Source: Anisakis pegreffii
Taxonomy: Eukaryota; Nematoda; Chromadorea; Rhabditida; Anisakidae
Reading direction: 5' to 3'
Assembly (NCBI GenBank): GCA_035041965.1
Contig: JAPYMA010000751.1
Location: 29,989-93,988, forward strand
DNA: 64,000 bases
Shown here: positions 54,401-64,000 of the stretch, piece by piece
Numbering within the stretch: position 1 is the first letter of the stretch
Layout of the letters: the number at the start of each line of letters is the position of its first letter
Program-made: the position numbers and the translations under genes
The notes under the pieces: model-generated
The model's input: only the letters and a program-made list of their open reading frames with translations
What the model was told of the DNA's origin: nothing
Databases searched by the model: none

Positions 54401-57400
54401 CCGTAGTTTGGTGGCCTAGAATGCGCAAATTTATGCTGGCTCTTGCCAGGCATTTGGTATTCGATAGTCGATCTGTTTTTTGAGGTTGAAATTTTAAAAG
54501 AGTGTTGGAAATAAATTGAAACTGTTAATTTCACGTTATACATAAATAGATTAAGCGAAAACATCTGCGCAAATACGATTTGTATCAATAGCATTGTTAT
54601 TATTATTATTGTTATTAGTAGTATGATTGGTAGAGTTATTATTATAATTGTTATTATTATAACGATATTATCATGACAATATGGTAATGAGCATTTGAAA
54701 TTGCATATAGATTGAGAATGCGTATGTACTGGATCAGTTCAGATCAGATCAGATCAACGGAACTCATTAGCATAAATGATCGATAGTTTCAGTTGGATAA
54801 TATTTATTTATAATGATAATATCTTCTCACTGCTATCAACAATCTGTCTAAAATGAAACATGCTCTGTGCGGCTGATTTCATATTTGTAGATATAATAGA
54901 TATTGATTGATAGCTGAACTGTGAAGCTGCTACGTTATCTGAGTCTATGAGATATCCAGTTCAGTGGGTGTGTTAACGGTTATGGTGTGATTTGATTTAT
55001 TGGCTGTTTGTTGATGTGCGCTTGATATAGATACTACTGATGGGGTGATATGTGATCGATCGGTCTATCGAATTTGAATCATTCACATTTGAATCATATC
55101 CGATATTTTAACCGTCTCGGCGAGATCTTTCTTGAGTACTTTGATGGATATGGATGTGCTTGTGTGAGTGAGTCATTGAAATTGTTGTTTTGGTTGAGGA
55201 ACGGCGGGGGGAGGAGGGGGGATTGATTTGCGAGAGTTATTGATGGAACGGAGGATGTTAACACAATGAATGATGGTTATGAATTGATGAATTGAAAAGA
55301 AGGACTAGGACAAACTACAGTGTTGTGCTTATCTTAAATGGTGACTGACACAAGAAGTAGAAACAGAAGGGGAAAACCGAGACGAGACGAGACGAGGTTG
55401 TGCTTAGGAGACAGAGCTTGTGCTTAGGTGTTAGGAGGGCGTTGAGTATTTAGTTATTATAGTAAGTAATTTATTACAAATTTTGGTGGTGGATGGTTGG
55501 GTTGGGTTGGTTTATTTTGGAGGTATTTATCATCTCATCTTATTGCATTAATTACATATTCATCACGTTCCTTAAATGATTGATCCAATTGATTTATGCT
55601 TTTGTATATCCATCCGTTGTGTTCTATCAGAAGAAGATGATACAGCTGCATGCATACGGTATAGCAAGACAATGGGTATTTATTTACGGTTTATGGCATG
55701 TTCAGTTAGGATTACATGAAATCACTTAAATTGTATCAAATCAGTTCAATCAAGATTGTAAGCAGCAGCTACTTTAAGCCAAATTTCTAACTTTAAGGTT
55801 TTTAGATGATTCGATTCTCATTGTATGATATGTTAATATTCTGGGATGGTGTATATTTAAAAAAGGATTTTAATGGATCAGTTCTAAATTGCTTTATCTC
55901 ATTGATCTATCTATCTATCTATCTCTCTAAAGATCTATTCTTTTGCATAGATAATCACAATTACATAATAGTATTATTAATACTAACGAGAGAGCTTTAA
56001 TAGAGAATTCATTGTTATTGCTAATGCTATTGTAGTTATGATGTATTTGAGATGCATTCATAGATATATATCCATCAAATGAACAGTTTCGATAGAACAT
56101 GTGTAATGTATTGATGCGTTCGTTGTTCACGCAATAAATAATAGATCTATTAGAATTCAAGATATAAAGTAAGAACAATATGTGATCTATAATATATGAT
56201 GTGTGAAGTGCAACGTGTGAATGATGGATAAAGATGTGGATGGATGGATATATGAATGAATGATGCTTTCATTTATACTTTCATGATAGTATATCCGTGT
56301 TGGTCATATCCGTGCGTTTTATTTTTATCCAGCAACGTTGAGCATTTTAATACTGTAAAGCATGCAATATGGTGTTTGTGAGTTGCTAGCGTTTGGTTTG
56401 TTTGTTAGAGTATGGTAATGGGATGGATGGATGATAGACTTGAACTTATAATTAGCTGTATGTGTTTATAAATAAACGTGAATAAGAGGTGCGTGCATAT
56501 GCTAAGCTTGAGATTAGTATCAGGAACAGGCAGGGATTAGGATGGGTGGGTGTGCAGGAGAACAGATCGATGCTGAAGTGAAGTGAGTGAAGTTATGAAA
56601 ATGGGACGTGAATTTGAGACTTGCGGCTTAAGCTTACGCATCATAGATTCGCACTACGAACAGCAATTGCTACTATTGCTGCTGCTTCTGTTACTGTGAT
56701 TAGCCAAGAGCCGAGTGGGATTAGCTAACTGAATAAGGACAGAGGATGGATGGGCTGATAGGGGAGGGGGATAAGAGGATGGATGATTTGATTTAAATGG
56801 AGCCGAATTTGAGGAGAGCACATGAGGATAGGGCCGTCCGTCATAGAGGCGAATGAGTTGTTCTTGTGCCGGGAGTGTTGCTGCCACAAATGGGATTTCA
56901 GTTCTTGAGAATTATTCGCTAATTAAGCAACAATCGAGTGCATTTACCCAAATTTATATGCCTATATTTCATCAGTACAAGAGAATTTCAGATCAATTTC
57001 GCTTGCAGTTGAAGTTGAAGTTAGTAATTAGATAATAAATGAATTAAGGATAATTGAATTTGATGCGATACTGAATCGGTCAAATTTCATCACTCTAGTA
57101 CTATTATATTATTGCAAATTTATTTATTTCACTGCGCTTCGTCATATCGAATTTGTGGATCATTATAGTGTGTTTGATTGGATTGTAGTCGGTTTATATT
57201 AAGCAGTCATATTGACAATGAGTTTGTGTGAGTGTTTAAATGAAATATAATATTTCTCATAGTTGATGGATAAATAAATATTTGGACGTGTGAATAATGG
57301 ATTATAAAATTAATTTATTCTATTGTATAATATATGTAGTAATTAATAATTAGTTGTATTATGCATGTGGATAAGACTGATTGAAGTGCCCACCTGGGGT

Positions 57401-58900
57401 GAACATTCAATATTAGACGCTTAAGTACATTTTAAAGGTATGCCAGCCAATTCTTCATTCATGCTCTTCTGTCTACAGTGCTTACAATAATGAGATTATT
57501 GCTCTTAATTATAATGTTAGTTATAGTAATAACAATTATAATATAAACTTTGCTTGTGCTGATAATCAATGTCTAATGTGATAATATAATACTAATGACA
57601 AGTAGAATGCGTATTAGCCTGTGTACGTGAAGGGTGGTACTGGTCAGAAGGTGTGAACAATTGGGTGGGTGGATTTTAATGGAAGCGGAAGGGCAGGGGA
57701 AGAGCTGTTTTTGATAGCTGATAGTGAATATAAGTTAGGCGGAGATGTGGCTTGTATAGGCACGGCATGATTTGGCCGCAAAGGGCATGATGTTGAGCAC
57801 GCAAACAAGGGTGAATGGTTGGTTGGTTGGGCGTTGGTCAGTTAAACGATCATTTGGGGATAGCAGCTAATGGCTTGGTGAGTAAACGGGAGGTTTTTAG
57901 TGATGTTATGTGATGAGATGATTGAGTGTATGTAATGTTTATAAGTGATATAATGGACAACTACTTTGAATTAATGTCGTGTCGTATGCTTGTGGCATAT
58001 GGATTAAGTAGTGCTTTTGTTAACGAACGAGCACTTAGTAACGAATATGGTAACTTAGTAACGAATACTATATTGGAAAGTGTTTTCATTGATATTTATG
58101 TTACTGTGCCATCATTGAACTAAGAGATAATTTTAATCTTCGACGAGATGCTAGCTCGCTGTATTGAAGAAATTCTGATTTTTGGTTTTAGTCTAGAGAG
58201 GCTTAGGCTGAGATATGAGGGAGTCATGAGTGATGAGGTGGATGGTGGGTGGTATGGGCTGATATGAATCCTGATATGAGTGTGGGGCATGGATTAGAGA
58301 TGAGGAGGCAAAATCAAGCATAGGAGAGCAGGGCAGGTGTGTTATATGGTGGTTGGTGGTTTAGTGAGGAGGTTTTTTATGAAAGCATTTTATTTTATGA
58401 TAGGGTGGTGGTGTTTCATTTTGAATTTTTTATGAGTTGTCGTCTTTTTATTGGTTTTGATTGTGTTGGGTCAAATAGAGATTGTTAGGTGTATGATAGT
58501 AGTGATGAGAGCAGAAGGGGATAGATGTGTTATTGAAGATAGTGATTTGATTGTACGGTGGTGTTTGGTTGTGAGGCTGATTCGAATTCGAATGTGATGC
58601 GATGGATGGTCGTCTATTGTTATATTAGAACGGAACAGGGCTTTATTACCATTGTTATTATTCGTTTTAGGATTATTGTGGGTGGTTTTATTTGATATTG
58701 TGGTTTTGTCGTATTACGGGTAGTTTTATGGGTAAGAAACGAATGAATTTGATTAGGGGTAATTCGTTTATTATGTGATTAGATTAAAGGGTTGCTTATG
58801 GTTTGGTTCGCTTGTAAAAGAATGCCTGCCTATCACTGATTACCGATGCGAGCGAGTTGATTTGAAATGTAATCGCGATAGTAATCACTCACCACTCACA
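51430..58900. other. 7.5-kb intergenic or intronic region
   Basis: C-poor DNA with sparse simple repeats (CTTGC at 51525-51545, TTTGA near 54175-54190, ATCT near 55905-55922). One reverse-strand patch at about 54190-54526 reads as a possible exon and is discussed as a finding. Nothing else supported. Confidence 0.5.
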
Positions 58901-58916
58901 TTGCAGAAAAAGAAGT

Positions 58917-59035
58917 AATACGAGCAAAGAAATTGAGCAGGCGCATTATTCGGAAGGCTGTATTCAGATGGTTTATTGAAGAAAGATTTGCCTGAAGCAG
59001 ATGATCATCTGAGGAATTTAGAGGTGCTTCTTTTC
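58917..59035 (+). other. Possible small exon(s), frame uncertain
   Basis: After a good acceptor (CACATTGCAG at 58906-58915) two frames are open for about 25 codons: one reads EVIRAKKLSRRIIRKAVFRW and then stops, the other SNTSKEIEQAHYSEGCIQM and then a donor-like GTTTAT. They cannot both be right, and neither is recognised. Confidence 0.25.
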
Positions 59036-59107
59036 AGAGGTAGCGAGGATGAGATAATAGTAATGATTATAGTGCTTCTGATAAGATGGAAGACTGAATT
59101 GGATTGA

Positions 59108-59842
59108 ATGAAGGCGATACAAAGAATTGGACGAGGTCTTGAGGTCGGAGGAGAACTGAAAGCTGCAGCTGCAGCTACAGCTACAGCTACTGCTACCTGT
59201 TTGTGCAGCTACAGCTATACAAAGAGCACGACGACAAAGCATCGTGAGTGCGACGACTCACTCTTATCAGCGCCTTTATCATTATCACCACCACCACCAC
59301 CAGCAGCAGCGAGTAGTCATTCGATCAGCTCTGGTCAGTGTGTTCATCGCAGATGTGCCAATTTACTGGCATATTTCAAACGAACACTTCGTTTGTGGCT
59401 TGCTCGTACCGTACTACTAGTGTTGAAATCAGCCGTCATTATTGATAAACCTTTATATGGTTCTGCTTTTGCCCCTACTTCTACTGCTACTACTACTGCT
59501 ACTTCTGATACTACTACTGCTACTACTACTACTACTAATAATAATAATAGTAATAATACTGTTACTGCTACTGCAAAGAGCAAGTTGCATAGTAGTGGTA
59601 GAAACGTGAGTAGTGCAAGTGATCGTTTGAAGTGGAAATGTAAATTTTGTTCGTCTTCTTGTTTTGATCATGACGACGAGCACTCTGTTACGACGAGTAC
59701 TACTAATTTGAATGGTAATAAAATTGACGGTAATATTATTACTGTTTCAACGACAAGTGCCGCGATAAAGAAACGGAAACAAGCAAAGAAATTAAACGGT
59801 ACGTTGCGGCGATTGTATTCGTTCGATTTCAGTGAACATTAG
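59108..59842 (+). CDS. Unidentified low-complexity protein or exon
   Basis: ATG 59108 to TAG 59842, 244 codons, without stop in C-poor surroundings. Order: basic start (MKAIQRIGRGLEVGGELK), Ala/Thr run, Pro run, a hydrophobic basic stretch LLAYFKRTLRLWLARTVLLVLKSA split by Arg/Lys (possible membrane-associated helix), Thr/Asn run, KWKCKFCSSSCFDHDDEH (CX2CX4C, not a recognised finger), basic tail AAIKKRKQAKKLNG. A donor GTACGT at 59800 could splice onward. Possibly the same gene as the exons at 62-63 kb. Confidence 0.5.
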   Translation: MKAIQRIGRGLEVGGELKAAAAATATATATCLCSYSYTKSTTTKHRECDDSLLSAPLSLSPPPPPAAASSHSISSGQCVHRRCANLLAYFKRTLRLWLARTVLLVLKSAVIIDKPLYGSAFAPTSTATTTATSDTTTATTTTTNNNNSNNTVTATAKSKLHSSGRNVSSASDRLKWKCKFCSSSCFDHDDEHSVTTSTTNLNGNKIDGNIITVSTTSAAIKKRKQAKKLNGTLRRLYSFDFSEH

Positions 59843-62160
59843 AATTAATTGATTCGATTAATTTAGAGTGATTGATTCGTTTAAGCACTCATACATACAT
59901 GTAGCGTAAGAACCGTTGATCTGTAAGGATTTATCTGAACCTTATTACCGAGCGAGCAGTTGGTGAAGAGCAGCGAATATTTGAATTATTGGCTGGCTGT
60001 GAGCCTGATTGGGAAAAGCATTGATTAGGTGATCAGGTTAGGTGATCTGATCAGCAGTGTATAATTTGAGGTGGTGTAGAGATTTTTGATTTGAATGAAT
60101 GAAATGTGAATGTGAATGTGAATGATGCACTACTAGAAAGCATTTAGGACTAGAAAAATAATGCTGTTTTCTGGAGTTGGTTGTTTGAATAAACACTTTA
60201 GAGGTTACAAGTTGTATGGAATAGATTGTATTTGGATGTTTATTTTAGGGTTTGGAATGCGCATTTTAGATTCATTATTCATTGATTTAAATTGTTGCTT
60301 GAATTGATTGTTGGTGCGATCGAGAGTGTGTTTCGTTGACTTCTTGTAAGCAAGCTTACAATTTGATATGCACTCTTCAATTGAAGTTGGCAATAAATAA
60401 GTTGGGCATTTGATTTAAACATTTCATTTTCGACGACAACTTAACTTACTGCAATACTTAAGTCTTATAATAGTAAGTTATTTTATTCACTAGCATTCAT
60501 TTCATATCTGCTATCATATACTGACTGCTTTTTGCTAATGGTGAGATCGTATTTATTTTAGCATAATAGTATACATGTGTAAGTAGTAAGTATTTTATTG
60601 TGACTACTTGTACTCTACTTACTCTTAACTTGTCACACACACATATTTTGCCTTCTGTACTTTTTTATATTCTTGCCTTGTAGCTTATTTTATTCATTAC
60701 TTATTTCTCTGTATTATAGTAAAAATAATTATTATTGTAACTATTACTATTAGTATTATTATAGGTACAGTTGTCAATAGCATTATTCTTACACTATTAT
60801 TTCATTGTCGAGTAAGCAGTAACCAGTTAGTCGAAGCAGTTAAACTGCGACACGCAGATATATGAGTGATTCGTCGTAAAAGTGATATTCTCCTAATATA
60901 TAATATAGTGCGTTCTCTTAATGCCTGGTCGTGTTTATTTTTTGCTTGTGCAATATAATCCCGATGCATTTATTTATTTCAGACATCTCTATTTAGCAAC
61001 AAAATCAAAAATATTACATTATTATGTGCACATACATAAGTATATGACTGGTAGATGTTGTGTTAGGGCTGAATCTATAGGTAGAAAATGACTCGTATTG
61101 TTGTTATATTATGTGAACAAGTGATTTGGTTCGGTTTTGATTTGATGTTACATTATTGTGTTTTGATGAGAAGTCGTCATTATGTAATTTGATATGACCA
61201 CGTTCATCTTAGACTACTCGGGCAGAGCAATGAAATTTTATAGTATTTTGTAATGAGTGTGTCCTTTTCGCTATTGAATTCATTTCTATTCATTCATTTC
61301 ATTCGGTAATTTCTTCAAACAAATTCTTTGCTGACGACGACATCGCTTTACTTCTTCATTAATATCTAAATTGTTATTATTAGTTTGCTGTGCCTGACAG
61401 CAGTTGGTAAAGGAATGAATGAGTTTGTAGTTAAGGAATGAAACGATTCATTGTGCTTTTACAGTTAGTTATGTTAATTTAGAGTTAAATGTGTAGTGGT
61501 GGTAGTGATAGTCAATAGTGGTGTGGTGTGCTGCGTTTAGGGTGATCTGAATTGAGGTAGATGTTTAGTTGATTGACTAGAAGTGGTTTGTTGGGCTGCT
61601 GGCTTCTTTATTGTTCACATGCTGCATCAGGAATTAGTTGTGTTAATATTGTTCGTGTATAGTTTTATTTATTTATTATAGTTATTATATAGTTGATTAG
61701 TTATTATTTCTTTAGTTATTTAGTTAGTTTATTCATTTATTATAGTTAGTTAGTGTTATTATTTGTATGAAGCGAAATTTTTTTGTTTGATCGAAATTGA
61801 TGAATTTTCATGAATAACTTGTAACGAAGTTGCCTGCAAACTCTACTAATGAGCCGTGATCAGTGATCTAAGTGGTAAGCCGTGATCAGTGAGCTAAGTG
61901 ATAAGCCGTGATCAGTGAGCAAAGTGATAAGTCGTGATCAGTGAGCTAAGTGATAAGCCGTGATCAGTGATCTGATCTAGGTTGTTTGGCGAACGCAAAA
62001 CTTTGTATTGTGTGTGTGCAATAAGGCGCTCTGGATTGATTCTGAATCTGACTTGAATTATATTCTTTTAGAAGGCAGTGATCATTATTGATTTATCGAT
62101 TGCATCAATCAAAGACTGAGTTTGATGATGGGCACGGCAATTTGTTGATGAGTTCAAACA
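59843..62160. other. Noncoding region before the last exons
   Basis: AT-rich, T-rich between 60420 and 60900. Contains a 26-bp tandem repeat at 61851-61975. No exon supported. Confidence 0.5.
61851..61975. repeat. 26-bp tandem repeat, about five copies
   Basis: Unit AAGCCGTGATCAGTGAGCTA plus AGTGAT, with few changes between copies. Each unit holds the palindrome TGATCA. Confidence 0.9.
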
Positions 62161-62679
62161 ATGCTGACTTCAAGCTGTTCGCTCTTGAAGTTCCATAACT
62201 CATCACTGTTCAATCATCACCATAGTACCAACAGTAATATTAATAGTAACAATAATAATAATAATAATAATAGTAATAATAATAGTAATAGTAAAACTAA
62301 AAGGAAAAAGCCTAAGATATCACTGTTATTTCATACGGATTTTGGTCTATTGTCGCCGGTTATTTCTACAAAAAAACATTCTGTAAGTAATTCTAATTCT
62401 AATCCTGATTATTCTAATCATGCCACCTCGAATCGCACCTCTAATAAAAACTACTCTACAAATGCTTTGTCTGTTCTCAAATCAATCTCGTCCATTTCTA
62501 ATCATACAACAACACCAGCAGCAGCGATAACATCTGCATCTACTACTCCAAATTATGAAGCAGCGTTAATTTCACGTAGAATTAACAACAGCCATTCAAT
62601 AGAGTCAAGCAATCGCAAGCTCATTTCATCACCTCATACTAATTGTAAGACTGACTCTGTGAACAGTTTGAAACTCTGA
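62161..62679 (+). CDS. Unidentified Asn/Ser-rich exon
   Basis: ATG 62161 to TGA 62679, 172 codons. A poly-Asn/Ser run from an AAT/AGT array (62230-62292) is followed by a basic stretch KTKRKKPKISLLFHTDFGLL and Ser/Thr/Asn-rich sequence. Base use differs from the flanks (A/C-rich), so coding is likely. No family recognised. Confidence 0.5.
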   Translation: MLTSSCSLLKFHNSSLFNHHHSTNSNINSNNNNNNNNSNNNSNSKTKRKKPKISLLFHTDFGLLSPVISTKKHSVSNSNSNPDYSNHATSNRTSNKNYSTNALSVLKSISSISNHTTTPAAAITSASTTPNYEAALISRRINNSHSIESSNRKLISSPHTNCKTDSVNSLKL

Positions 62680-62851
62680 AAACTCCACTAAATAAATTCT
62701 TTCACTCCAATGGCAGCAGCAGCAGTTATTTTGTATTTTCTAAGCATTATTTGATGTTCATCTAACTCTTACTTACTTTTAAAGTAAGCAATAACTTTTA
62801 AAGTTGTTGTGCAGTTGTAATTAAACTTGTGGATTTTCTTGTGGATTACAG

Positions 62852-63255
62852 ATGATATTCGATCAAAGAATGCTGCAACCAAGCGGAAGATATCGTTAAA
62901 TCGTCGGCCAAATCATCAGCCATCTGCACTAGCAACTCATTCACGTCTAAGTAGTGTTGCACCAGTCTTTTTCATACAAGCATCACAAGCGGACGCCACC
63001 ACCTCATCACCTACAACTGCAAAACGTTTGTATGCTCCTCCTCGAAACTGGGCCGCCACAAAACATTTGCTAAAATTTGGTGCTGATCGTGAGCAAAAGC
63101 CTAATGATCGCGATTACCACCCACAACCATTTCGAGATAGCAACAACACCGCTTATAGAAGAGCATCGTCATCGCTAAAAGGCGCTGTAAACGTTCGCTT
63201 ACAGAGACCAGACGGAGTTCAACTCGGGCTCGGAATTGCTGGTTCGTTGCTTTAG
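62852..63255 (+). CDS. Unidentified basic exon, may continue right
   Basis: Begins after TGGATTACAG at 62851 (phase 1 in) and is open to TAG 63255. Basic and Ser/Thr-rich: RSKNAATKRKISLNRRPN, then AKRLYAPPRNWAATKHLLKF, then RRASSSLKGAVNVRLQ and DGVQLGLGIAG. A donor-like GCTG|GTTCGT at about 63240 would let the gene continue. The segment around PPRNWAATKHLLKFGAD looks like a folded or conserved motif, but I do not recognise it. Confidence 0.5.
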
Positions 63256-64000
63256 TTTATGTATCTTTTTTTGTTCATTCATTTAGCATTCGTTGATTAT
63301 TCATTATAGTAATTAGTAATTTACATTAGCGAAACAATTAATTATATGTGGCGATCATCACATAAAAGAATTAATTGTGCAAGCAATGAGTGTGCAATTT
63401 TGTGACAATGAGTAAAATTTGTATGCTGTATACTTCAATAACAAGAAAGAGTTACTTGTTACATGTTTTACTTCTTCTTCTGCTATTAATATACCGAGTG
63501 CAAAACAACGATTCAACTTCAATTCAACAAAGTAAGTAAGAGTTAGTAAGAGTTATGTGTGCGTATGTGTGTGTGTGCGCACGACGGATTGATTTTAGTG
63601 TATAACAATAGTATTACTAGTAAAAGTTGTTGTGTGTATGTGTTGAGAATCAATGAAGATGACGACGTTCTTATTGCTGTTGTTGATCTTACGATTATAA
63701 TTTTGTTCTTAGAGCTTTGCATCCTTACTTTTTATTAATTAATATACTTGAGTGCTTCCATTCAAGTCTATTTTATCTGGTCTTTTTTCCATGAAACGTT
63801 ATTCAAAAACAGTTTGTTGGATCGTGGCATATGTAGCGTCTTCGTTTTATCCTATTCTTCCATTATATCTTTCTTAGTGTGATAATAATAATAATAATAA
63901 CAATAATAATGATATTCGTAATAATAGTAATATATAATAATAGCAATAACAAGCGTAAAATTTGGCTTCAACGTAATGATTTATTCATAAGCGCATTTCT
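63256..64000. other. Right-edge noncoding DNA
   Basis: AT-rich, with TGTGTG at about 63560 and an AAT array at 63884-63915. No coding signal. Confidence 0.6.

Noticed and set aside
61851..61975. CRISPR-like array
   Set aside because: Units are contiguous with no unique spacers, and the host is a eukaryote.

Overview
This is nuclear DNA from an animal, most likely a nematode. It is AT-rich and intron-dense. Canonical GT...AG introns, many only 50-200 bp long, break up proteins that are clearly metazoan: a MAP2K7-type kinase, peroxisomal GNPAT, hormone-sensitive lipase, an ERG/FLI-type ETS factor, a zinc-finger nuclear receptor and a C1/RA/SARAH RASSF protein. The nuclear receptor has the finger and linker style of the expanded nematode NHR set, and the nematode telomere unit TTAGGC recurs in noncoding DNA. 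The nematode assignment is inference; no rRNA or mitochondrial marker is present. I built gene models by hand by checking reading phase at each splice junction. Three models close exactly: GNPAT (757 codons plus stop), the lipase (about 1350 codons) and the nuclear receptor from its first visible ATG to its stop. || Layout, all convincing genes on the + strand: 1-275 3' end of a MAP2K7/JNK-kinase-kinase-like gene; 1095-5009 GNPAT, ending in the peroxisomal signal SKL; 5830-about 12251 hormone-sensitive lipase with a very long low-complexity regulatory module that includes a coding 18-bp tandem repeat; 13936-19307 ETS-domain factor whose C-terminal coding frame is unresolved; 21600-21839 a small unexplained spliced coding candidate; 26254-35820 nuclear hormone receptor with a 4.9-kb intron; 40076-44899 RASSF homologue; 51024-51429, 59108-59842, 62161-62679 and 62852-63255 unidentified Ser/Thr/Ala/Asn-rich exons of one or more genes that may run off the right edge. 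|| Between the genes lie several kb of C-poor, G/T-rich noncoding DNA with many short tandem repeats. Mobile or foldback DNA sits mostly inside introns: a MITE family of about 250 bp with long terminal inverted repeats and imperfect 8-bp target duplications (29461-29712 in the receptor intron, 44051-44308 in a RASSF intron, a truncated copy at 7546-7602 in a lipase intron), a 106-bp inverted-repeat element at 20444-20549, and a pair of about 175-bp inverted copies bracketing the last two GNPAT exons. || Functionally, GNPAT (ether-lipid synthesis) and hormone-sensitive lipase (fat mobilisation) are lipid enzymes that happen to be adjacent. The remaining genes are signalling or transcription regulators. 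Nothing suggests an operon-like pathway cluster, although the head-to-tail spacing of the MAP2K, GNPAT and lipase genes (about 0.8 kb each) is tight. I found no tRNA, rRNA, CRISPR array or bacterial-type operon.
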